Notes under the pieces: generated by a model
Database searches by the model: none
Told to the model about the DNA's origin: nothing
Seen by the model: the letters and a program-made list of their open reading frames with translations, nothing else
Assembly: GCA_002118135.1 (NCBI GenBank)
Contig: BDIU01000213.1
Location: 1-64,000, forward strand
From: Trebouxia sp. TZW2008
Taxonomy: Eukaryota > Chlorophyta > Trebouxiophyceae > Trebouxiales > Trebouxiaceae
Reading direction: 5' to 3'
DNA: 64,000 bases
Shown: piece after piece, positions 22,036-34,000 of the stretch
Layout of the letters: each line of letters starts with the position of its first letter
Numbering within the stretch: the first letter of the stretch is position 1
Program-made: the position numbers and the translations under genes

Positions 22036-25000
22036 TTACGCTTCAAAATCTGAACCTTCACTGCCATCATCAAGGCTGATAACATCACTGTCTTCCTCGT
22101 CAATGTCAATGTAGGACTTCTTGGCAGCAACAGCAGCTCGTCTGGGCGCTGCTCTTGCCCGGGGTGCCACCTGTACATCTTCGTCCTCACTCTGCAGCAT
22201 GCATTGTGCACCAGCCTCAGATTCCTTGCATAAGTACCAGTCAAAGCCAGCAACAAATAACATAGGAGTCACACGGAGGCTGTGTTACTCACCAAGTGCA
22301 GTGTTCTAGCAAACAAAACGGCAAAAGTATAGGTTTTGAAGGCTTCAGTGTTGTGCCAAACGTAGTAATAGCCTGTTCTTGCGCGCCTTCAGTAAGTTTC
22401 GAGACACTCACGTCTGAGTTCTGAGCAGCAGATGACTGCGAGGCCATGACAGGGCGGTCAGAGACGCCAGCCAGGCGGCTCTTGCTGGCTCCTGAGTCCT
22501 TGTTGAAAGGAGATGGCCGCATGCGCCGCACCTTGCCCTGCACAACATACAAGGCGCTGTCAGACTTGTACATTGCTCTGCATGAGCCCGTATGCACAAC
22601 AGCAAACTTTGCCAGCTGCAGATGTGCATGACATGGACAGAGTATGCTGGGCAGATGATAGCAGAAGTCAATTCGAACACACAACATTTGCAGGGCATGT
22701 AGCTTTACAGCATCAAGCCTGCCACTGTGGAGAAGGTACTACCTATACCTGCGCTTAGTGCAATGGAGAGCAGCCCCTTTGAGGTTACAAACTCATCGCG
22801 GTGGTGTGACTGCACTGACCTTGGGCAGGACTACAGGTGAGGCAGGTTCAGGCTCATTGCTAGCACTCACCAAGAGCAGCATACAATGCAGCGTCTGTCC
22901 TGCCCAAGGCCAAGGCAGAGAGCTCCAGCAGTAAGCCAGATTTGAATAAGCAAAGCATGGAGAGCAGTCCTGGTGGGCTGATCGCATTCTCCAGATGGCA
23001 TGCCTGTACTGATCTTCGGCAGCGCTACAAACGAGGCAGCTTTAGGCTCATTGCTACAGCCAAGCTCAGCTCAGCTTGAGCATGCAGCGTCTGCCCTGCC
23101 TAACGAACAAAGCAGAGAGCTCCAGCAGTAAGCAAGTGCTCAACAAGCAAAGTGATCTGCATAGAGAGCAGTTCTGCTGGCTTGATGAAACCGACCAGAT
23201 GCCCTGCCTGTACTGACCTTGGGCAGGACTACAGGTGAAGCGGCTTCAGGCTCATTGCTACCGCTGACCTCAGCTTGAGCAGGCTGCTCCTGGCTGGCCT
23301 TGCTGAAGCCCAGCTTGCCTTGTTGCAGTTTGCGCTTAGCCACAGCCTTTGCACCATCCCCTGCACAGAAGGAATGCAAGCAAAGGTTGCACTCTTCCTC
23401 TTGTCGTACAGATGCAGGCGTTGATGCCGTGATGTTGATGCCATGGTGGCTGATGATTGCTTGTCAGTCAGGTATGAGTAAAGCAATATATGCTACTCTA
23501 TACTCTATTCCACCTTGTGTATCGGTGAGCACAGGCTCAGAGTGATTGGGTGATGCAAACACCGTCGGCAAACAAACACTGATGTCATACCCGGAGCAGG
23601 AGCAGCAGGGGGCTTGCTTTTGGTGGCAGCAGCTGCCCTTGGTTTGCTGGCTTTGGTTGCCTTGGCAGCTGCTGGGGCTGGTGAGCTCACATCATCATCG
23701 CTCACCACTACCTCTTCATCACTGCACACATCACAACCCTGGCTTGATATTTTACTCAAATGAAAAACCAAGAAAAGAATCTGTTTAATCTTTTGATCAC
23801 TGATGTGCTGGTGGTGACCAGTTGTTGCGTCAAAGTTACCTTGAGCAGCGGCATATTCAACGCCTGTTTAAGACGACAGGGTGCTGGTGTCAGCTAGACA
23901 TGCTGGTAGGCATTTGGGTATACGCTGGCCAGAAGCAGGCCAGGTTCCTGATCGCAATATTACAGCAGTCAAGCGCAATGCTGAATGCTCACAGATGCCA
24001 CATTCTGGCACAGGTGCCATCTGAGTATAGTCCAAACCCTGTCTTAAAATGGCTTGTTTTCAGCATCATGGCAAACATCATGGTAGGTAGTATGGTCAGC
24101 ATCACAGTGAGCAGGTCTGAGAAGTGCAGCGCATGTGCGTCCTGTTGTAACAATTTTGCAGCAATCAGCAGTGTGAGCAGGTGGGGTCTGACCTGTCAAC
24201 CAGGTCCACATAGCTGGCAGCTTTCTTGGCAGCTGCTCTTGCTGGCTTGGCTGGCTTTGCTGCAGCTGCCGTAGACCTGACAGCACTTGATGATTTGCTA
24301 CTTTGTGACTTGCTGGACTCCACCTTCAAGCCAGTCATGCGCCCTGCATGCCAGCATGCAGTCAAAGTTCCTTTGACTTTTAGGTCATATGAAGGTGGTG
24401 TGTGGATGCATGCAAGGGGCAAGCTGCTGTTCTATGGCAAGTCTGAGATTTGCAATGCTGCTGACACAATGCCAAGCAAGACTACTGAACTGAAAAATGT
24501 ATTGTGTCATGTTCACAGCACCGCAAGTGAGAGTGTCACATTGACGTGTGAAGGCGTGTGGCAACACCCATTTAGCATAATGATTCATTGTTGCTTTCAA
24601 TACTTTGAAGCATCAATGACTATCATTGAAGGCTCATGGGGATGACAGCTTGCCTGCTAGTCTGTCTACAAGGGGCACAGCTGCATCGTCTGTGAGGTCA
24701 ACTCCTGAGCTGAGCACTGCAGCAACGGTATCCACATCCTCATCTTGCTGGCTGGCCGCTGCAGGCTCACTGGCTGAAGGCCCTGCCATGTCCTCATCTT
24801 CAGTCTTGACCACGGCCTTTTTGCTGGGCCCACGCTTTGTTGCACCGGAAGCTGCTGGTAGGACAAGACTGCAGACAAGCATGTCATTTCCTTTGGTACA
24901 ACTTCAGTCTTGATTGCTGCTGCTGCCTTCTTGCTGGGACCGCGCCTTGGTGCACCGGAAGCTGCTGGCAAAACAAGACTGCAGACAAGCACGGTCATGC

Positions 25001-28000
25001 AGGTTGCAGTTTCATGATGATTCGGTACACAGTATTCTCAAGGCAGGCAACAGACACAGCTCACATAATCTTTGCTGCACACATATTTGCACACAGTCTG
25101 TAAAGAAGCACTGGCTCAGACAGTATTGGACGTGACATTGTTGCAAAGCGTCATGCAGCAAGTTGCTGAAAAAGGGTGTATGAGTAGTGATGCTGTCACA
25201 AGGTAGCGTAGTAGCCTGTACCTGGGCGCGGGGGGCTCAATGACGTTTGCACTAGGCTTTGGCGGAGGTGCAGCTGCTGCTAGCTGCTTCTTGCCCTTGC
25301 CTTTCTGCATCCATGCACACAGCACTCAGACATGCCTTTGCCAGCATAGCGTGCAAAGCACTTGTCGCTGTACTTTACAATAATGCAAGTATTGCAATAT
25401 ACTACATCAGGTGTCTGAAGTACAGTAGAGCAGGCTGCATTGGCAGGTGGGGTTTGAGGAGAAGCACTACATAATTCAAGGCAGACTGTGTTGACAGGCA
25501 AGATGGAGCAGAGGCAGTGGTGCAGGCGAGTTACCTTAGGCTTGACGTTGAACTCTTCCTCGCTGCCTGATATGTCCTCACTGCCCGAGTCAGCCTTGAA
25601 CTTCTTGGCTTTGCCTGCCTGCTGGTCAGCAACATCTAAGCTCAGACATCTATACAAGTAGCAACAATAAAGAGTAACGGAAATTGACAGCATGACAGAC
25701 TCTGGTCAGCCACACTCAAGCTCAGACACTTTCAAAGCTGGCAGCAAAACACAGCAACTGAACTTGACAGCATAACAGACTTGAGCACTTGCAGGATGAG
25801 GGTGACTGCATGCCATTGCCAGCATTACCTTGCCAGGCTTCTTGCCATTGTTGAGGAGGGCTCTGCGCTGCTGCTCGCTCAGCTTGGCTGCAGTCAACCA
25901 CACTTGGGTCAACACTTGTTGACAGAAGCTAGCACTCAAGCAAGCACTGCTGTCAGCACTGGTTGCCACAGCACTGTATGTCGCCGTGAGCAGTGCAAGT
26001 CCTTACAAGCAGTTTTGACTTGGTGGCATTGATCTAGGCCAGAACACAAGGTGCAACACTGTCAAAACAAGATGCTGACATGCTGCATCAGGTGCTGAGC
26101 TTGTGCAGTGGTGACAGTAAGAGTGACCAGCCTATGCAGGCCATGCATGGTGGCTGTCTGTATGCAAACATGGGCATGATCTTGTGCTCATGAGTCCAGC
26201 AGTGAGTGCAAAGTATGCATGCAGTACCTGAGTGCAAAAAATGCATGCAGCACCTGAGTGCAAAAAATGCATGCAGCACCTGAGTGCAAAGTGTACATGC
26301 AGTACCTGAATTGGCAGCCTCACCAGCTTCCCATGCTTCATAAGCCTCCAGGAAGGCATCCAGGTCTTGCTGGTAGAGCTGCTGCGCAGTGGTGTCATGC
26401 AGGCGCGCCACCTCAGCCTGCTGGGCAGCTGCTTCTGCCTTCAGCTTCTCCACCTGCACACCCATCATCAGTAAATCACTAGACTTCACGCATGCATACA
26501 CACGAGATAAACGCATACTAGTTGGGTTCAGAGGCCTCGCTAGGTATGTATAGTCACCAAGCGACTGCAACCTCTTTAGACGCACTGATCAAAGGTGTCA
26601 CCGAGTCCATTAGGGCATCAGCAATTGTCTAAGAATAGGCAGCCTTGCAGCTAGTGGAAGAAGCAGTGCTTCTGTGCAGACCTAATACGTAACGTGCAAT
26701 ACATAGTACGCAATGTTTAACACGCCACATGCAATACATTGGCATCAGCACTTACTGAGCATGTACTTGAGCGCGTTAGTCACAAGAAGTATGATGACTC
26801 ACTGCCCAACGCTATTGAACACTGCACTGCTTTCACTTATGATGCACAATGTGCTGACACTGAGCAGACATTGGCCAGAAGAAGAAGAAGAGGGTTTTGC
26901 ATGCTTGAGCCAGCTAGCAAGGCTAACGGCATCTGCCGCTCAATCACAATGGCTGTGCTGTCCATTAGAGAAATAATCACCGCAGGTTGTGAAGCTGAGA
27001 AGAGACAGTGATGCTTTGAGTAAGTTAGCTGTTGAACAGAGTGGGCATGTGCACGCTCGAAAAGGCAACTAGCTGCAAGATATCTAGTGGGAGGATCAAC
27101 ATGCCTACCTTTTCTACTGTCAGGTTGTGGATGGGCATGCTGAGCAGGTAGTCATATGAGAAGCCTGTGGTGTCTTCAATGCTGTCCTGGCTAGGTGGTC
27201 CTGTCAAGGCCTACACACAAGACACATGTCATCAGCAGTCAGCAACACCACCTGCTGCCAACAAGCCATGCAACATGCCTTAGTTGCCAGCACAATGCTC
27301 TTCTAGAATGCCCTTGATATTTCAATGAAATCATGCCTTTGCCAAATCGCATGCAGTTTCTGCGTCAGTTGACGGTTAACAATTCAGGCATGCATGTGTG
27401 CAGGCATGCATACAGACGTGGCCAACATGAGGTAGTGGATCTTTCAGGCTGCAAAACTGCGAAGTGCAGACAACAGCTTGTAGTGACAGTGGCTCACTGT
27501 GGCTCCTCTGCTAGGCATCTTGTCATAGCCATCACTGGCCAGCTGGTCCTCAATGTCTGCCCTTTTGCGGTTGCTGATCTTCATCTTGCCAGCCACCACA
27601 GCCAGGATGAAGCGCATTTTGTTGTTGCAGCGCATCTGCTCAAACTCAGCAGCCTGCACTTGCAGAACTTGGTTCACACTGCAAGCGTTTGGTTTCAGGA
27701 GCTACTTGTGACAAATTAGTCTGTTCATAAACACAGCAGCAAAGGGCTCAGGCAATAATGTTGATCTCAGCGCATCATCTTGCCTGTAAGTAAGTATGCT
27801 AAAGGCTGCATGTGGAAAACCAAAGTGACTGTGGAAATTCTGCGTGGCAATGCACACAGTGTGTGCCAACTTGCTTGCAATGGCTTTGCAGCAAGCTTGC
27901 CTGAATGAGGAAAGCATGGCGCTTGTGGTAGAACTGCATCCTGACGTCAAAGAACTCCAGCAGGATGTCTTGTGGTGTCTCATACCGCTTGATCAAGCCA

Positions 28001-31000
28001 TCTGCCCCAAATAGCATCATGTTGCCTGTACTGCAATCAGTCCTGAAGTGCAACTGTTGCTCAAAGTCCATTGTCGCTGCCTCATCATACAAGCAGACTG
28101 TCATGCTCAGTACAGCATTGTCACTGTCGAGTGTCACTATTGCTGCATATGAAAAGGCAAATATGCAAGGTGACCTGCTGCTCAAGACACTTAGGCATTG
28201 ATTCACACCCAATCTGTGAGTCAAAATACTGAGAATATGTGAACTTTCAATCATGTCAGGCGCCCTATGGTGCCCATTGGGTAGATTGCAGGGTGATGTT
28301 GCTTTTTGCATGAGTGGGATTTGAGAACCAGTGTGGCATCACGCCAGGGCACAGAACATGTTGCAAGGATAACAGCGCACCAATGGAGGCTTTGCCAACA
28401 AGCTTGAGCTTCTGGTGAGGGCCGCTGCCAGACAGCACCTCCTGCAGCTTTCCAGATGTGAAGAAGAGCTGGAAGTGCACTTCGGTGTCAGTGTGGTACT
28501 CCTTGTACTCCTGCGCAAGATAAAAAGGTGATATGGTACTCGTTGTGTTTCTGCACACAGTACAAGCACCAAAGGCAATCATGCTGCATCTCATTGTTTT
28601 TGACCTGCTTGTGGCCTTCAACGACCACACTGATCTGCGGGGCGCATCAAGCTTTTGATCAACCAGAGGAGCGGTAGTGCCTTAGATGCAGCTACACACA
28701 GGGGTGGTTCTTGGGCAGTGCAATCTCCGACTGCAACACTGTGAGTGCTTTGACTTGCATGTCGACCGTTCCTCGGGACACAAGCTTTATGCTGTGAGCC
28801 ATGTTTCACAAGAGCATTGTTTGCAAATGTGATTGTGTGCTTAAGCAGTGAGCAGCTGAGGTCTTTGCTTGCACAGCTATTACCTCCAGCAAGGCAGGCG
28901 CCTGTTTATCTTCTGGCTTGATGAGCGTCTCCAGGAACTCCTTGTAGTCCTGAGTCCACTTGCGGATAGGCAGCTCCGTCACCTCCAGGGTTGTGGCATC
29001 CCGCTGCAACACAAGCCCTCACTTTACATCACAGGGTGAAACAACACTCAATGAACGCAGCTGGCTTTTGCAGCGAGACTGGCTTCTTTTGAGGTTCGAA
29101 TCACTGCACTCTACCAACTTTGACAGATCTGTCTGTTGCCACCCAGAAATTGTGCATTTGGAGCATTGCCAGCCACAGAAGCATACATGCCTTCATCAAG
29201 GCATGCTTGAAATGCCCTATTGTGCATCAAACAGTCAGCTCTGCTCATCATGTTCTTCTATAGACAGGCCATGTAACAGGTGTTGTGGTTGCTGTTGGCT
29301 GATCAATGTGTCGACGTGTCGATGCGTCAACATGCAGTGATTGCTTCCAACCATAATATGCATACATCAGGATGTCCCTATAGACAGTGTCCTTACAAGC
29401 TGGATGTGCTGTACCTGGGAGACCACACCGTTGAGGGTGTATGACTTTCCAGCAGTCTTGGAAGGCACTTCCATGATGGTGCCACTGAAGCCTCTGTACC
29501 AAGGCTGCATCTCCTCAGGTTCTTGCCCATTCAGCATCCTCTTCATGTTCTTCACCAGATCTCTTGGATTGTAGTTGGGAATGGATGTGCTCCAGCCAGT
29601 GCCAATGCCTTCTGCCCCATTGATCAGCACCAGTGGCAAGATTGGCATATACCTGCAGTTGCACACTGAGATGAGATCACGACACGAATGCCGCTGACTC
29701 TTGGATTATCATTGGGAATGAGTGTGCTCCAGTCAGTGCCAATGCACTCTGCCCCGTTGATCAGAACCAGTGGCAGGATTGGCATATACCTGCAGTTGCG
29801 CATTGAGATGAGAACATGACACGAATGCCAATGCCTCTTGGATTGTGATTGGGCGTGAGTGTGCTTCAGTCAGCGCCAATGCAGGCTGGCCTGTTGATCA
29901 GCACCAGCGGCAGGAATGGCGTATACCTGCAGAAGCACCATGGCATGCAAACAGCCACAAAATGCTGTAAATTTCAACATCACTTTCTCAAAGTAGTCCC
30001 TGCTAATACCACTGGCGACCACGCTGTGTCTCGTGTGATAACAACTTCATGCAATGTGAGCTTTGGTATACATCCAGTGCAGCATGGGATGGCTGCAGTG
30101 TTGGCATAGGTTTTGCTTTGGCTCACAAGTATAAAGTGTAGCATGCTCATGCTGTAAAAAGCTGGGGCAAAGAATGGCCTGCTTACCATTCTGGCTCGAT
30201 CTGCTGGCCTTCCTCATTGAGGTAGTTCAGCAGGCGATCATCAGTACCGTTGAAGAGGTGACGTGTGAGGTTGGTCATCCTGGTGAAGATGTACCTTGCA
30301 CTGGCACTGTCCTTGCCACCCTGTAATCTGGTGCCAAACTGACCTGCATAAGCAATTTCACCGTCTATGTTACAACTCCCATCAAAGTTGAGATGTTTTG
30401 CATCCTGAGGTCTGCCTAGGGCTTGCTTGAATGCTCACACCAACAGCTATTTGATGCATCCTGCACGCACTGTCAAGCATTCAGCCCTCTGTGCTTTGCT
30501 TCGTGCCTGCTCATGGAATATGAGGATGAAAGTGCTTCTGTAGCTGTTGGCAGAGTAATACCAGCCTTTAATTTCTGATGATCTTGGCCGCACATTCAAA
30601 CACACCTCACTGGGTAAGCACCTGCTCCTGCGTGGGTGAGAGCATAGTGCTGATTGGAGAGCATAGTGCTGATTGGAGAGCATACCTTCTGTTGCTTCAT
30701 GTATGCATGCATCAGGCATGCACAAACTGCCTTTATACATGCCTCAGACACCATATGCAAAGCATAGGCTGAAGTCAAGTATGTTTGCAGTGCTACAATC
30801 TGTTACCGCACACCTAAGACGCCATATGCGAAGCACAGGCTGAAGTGAGGCAAAGTTGAACTGCACCTGAGGGGTACAGGAGGTTAATGTTGTTGCTGCC
30901 CACAAAGTTCTGTGCCATGCCCACAATGGTGGAGGTCAAGCTGACATCTCCGTGATGGTATGCAGAGTGTTCTGAGACGTACCCTGCCAGCTGACTCACC

Positions 31001-34000
31001 TGCAATGCAAAACAGGTCTGAGTACTGCTTGCTTACAGTGATGCTTGTGAGTGCAAATGCACATCACGTTTTTGCCTAGGTTGCACATCCCTCAAGTTGT
31101 CTGAGGACCGATGGACATGCACGGGGTTGCGCATCAATGGGTACACGCCTGACTTGATTGATGGGGGTTATTTGCACATGCATGGCAGCTGAGATTGTTA
31201 CACACCTTGATGTCTTTGTTGAGGTTCCGCTTGAAGCACCCAAACAGGATCTTCCTTTGTCCCGGCTTGAGGCCATCTAGCATAGAAGGGATGGATCGCT
31301 CCAGGTCAGCTCTTGAAAACAGGATCAGCTCCTGTTGACAGCAAGGTCATGTCAACAAGTTGTGCACAATGGGCACCTTCTGCATTTTGTTGCTGCAGAA
31401 AGACTCAACTTCAAAGATATTTGACCATGTAGTGAACATGAAGTCTTGCAGCATCATGCGGTGGACGGCAGCTGCTGTTCTGTGGCAGGTCAATGGCTGT
31501 CATGCTGCAGCTTGAACGCCAACAAGGAATGCATGAGCATCAGCAGCTTGCCTTATTGACAAAGTCTGTGTATGATATGTCCTTGGCTGTATGGTCCAGG
31601 TATGTGCCAGGCACAAATCCTCGCAGCCAAGCTTTGCGCTCTTCAATCTTCTTCCTGCTGAAGGCCATCTCCAGATTGACACCATCCTCACCACCTACAG
31701 CAAACAGTCAGCCTGTTAATCAGACAATTGCATAGGTGCCAGTGGCTACTGGTACAAGCAGCAGCACGTATGCAGCCTACCAAAGGCCCTGCGAGCGGCT
31801 TCTCAGCTTGCTCATGCTGACAAATGCCACAAGCAGAAACTGTTGACTGGTAGCATCTTGCAGTCACAAGACATGCATCGTAATACTCCACTGCAAGGCC
31901 TGCAGTGCAGTGGCCTTTTGTCACTCACGGAGCTGTCTTGTGTGCAGTGAGTCTCAAATGCACATGGTACAGGAACCTTACTGGCCCAGACAAAGGTCTT
32001 GCGGTGCTCCTCAATGTCAGCAAAATATTCTTTGGCTTCCTCCCTAGTGGAGGTACCCAGCCCTTTGTAGTACTTGATGTCCCAGCCAGAGGTGTTGGTG
32101 GTGTCCTTCCACATCTCATACTCAGGCATGGTGTAGAAAGCCAGAGTCTGCCTGCCCTTGCGAGCCTGCAGGGTCAGTTTCCGTGTAAACAGCTTGGTGA
32201 TGGGCAAGGTTTAGTCCATACTGTCACTATGTGTATCATCAAATTTTGCAGGAAGGCTTGCACATACTGATGTGCTTGGGCCCTGTGTTGTGATGAGATA
32301 AATGCACAAGACAGAGATGCTCAGCCACGGTCAGAAAGCCATGCACAGTAGGCATGACAGTACATTAGTCAGGCAGCAGCTGTGGCACTGTCCTCAAAGC
32401 GGTCTCCTCAGACTGTCACAGCTTGCAATATGGCGAAGCAGTAAGGATTGTCAACAAGGTCAGAATCTCACGAGCCTCTTGTCTGTCACGAATGTGCTAT
32501 CACAGCTGGGCCAGATGGAGAACAGGCACCTTGATGACGGGTGTGATGAACTCAATAAGGAACCCTGGCAGCTTCATGAGGGATGGGTAGAAGGTGTGGA
32601 AATAGTTCATGATCAGACCCTTGATGTGTGAACCATCGTGGTCCTGGTCAGTCATGATCATCAAGTGACCGTACCGCAGCTGCTTCACATCTGTGTACAC
32701 CTGCATCAAGGTAGCAGCATGCCATTAAAGTATGCCTTAGCTTGACTGCATGCGCATTTGTGGCAGCAACAGCTGCATTTGTCACAAAAAGCACGGAAGC
32801 TGGCCAACAGTGCAGTGATTTGTGGTGATGCTGCCAACACACTGCCAGAGAGCTGTCAGCGTTGAGAAAGTGTTGAGTGCTGCCAGCAAGGCAAAGGGTA
32901 AAGTCAGCTTACCTTGCCATGCTGTAGACCCATGATCTGCTTGATTGCTTGAATCTCTGCATTAGCAGTAATCTGTGCAGCACTAGCGTCTCTGACATTG
33001 AGCAGCTTGCCCCTGCAATACCAGGGCTTTAGTTAAGCCTATTAATGCAGGTGCAGCGCTCCATTGAAGAGCAGCTTGCAGGTTGTCAGCCAATCAGAGA
33101 GGTAAGCACAATGACAACATGGTGAGTGAAGGCATTGCTTGATGCAGTGACTGCGCGTATTACTAAAAAAATTGTCATTACCATTGCAGTCAGCATGCGT
33201 GTCATTGTTGTCACACCGAGAATGTCACTATATCAAGGTCATTGCAACAAGGAAACACTGTAGCGTCTTTTTGGGTATGTGTGAAGGGGTCTGTCAGACC
33301 TGAGTGGAAAGACGCCATAGCTGTCACGCCCAATGACAGCCAAGCCAGCCACAGCCAATGACATGGCTGAGTCACCCTCTGTCAAGATCAAAGTGCAGTC
33401 CTCTGAATGCTTTGTGCCAGCATTATTGGCATCATTCAGCTTTGGCAGACCTGCATCAAGCATGCTGTTAGTAATTGTAACGCAAGCTGCTGGGCGAGAC
33501 TGCAGAGCACATTAGTACATGCTGCACATGTCATCTTCTTGAAACCTGCACAACTGCCAGACCCTCTACAGCAGTATGGTGACCCCTATGGTGACTTGTA
33601 TGGTGACTTGTATGGTGATTAATATGGGGACTTGTATGATGACTTATATAGTGATCGGTGTGATGGCTTGTCATTGTGAGAGGTGTACATCAAGGCAGAC
33701 CTCTGATACGACTGCGCTTGGTACCATCAGTCTTGGCCAGCTCTTTGTTCTGCTTCAGATTGGCAAACTCTAAGATCTGTTCTTTGACCAGCCCTTCTAC
33801 CTTCTTCAGCAGAGTCTCGGGGATGACAGGCTTGGACCCAAAGGCAGTTGACCGTAGCGTCAGCGTCTCTTTGGTCTGCAGTTGAAAGCATGCTCTTTAT
33901 GGTTACATTGGAATTTTTGACAAGCTCACACTGAAGCCCCAACATGTTTCAGACCACATGCCTCTTGCAAACTCAGCTGCCAGTGTACAGAAGCTCAGTG

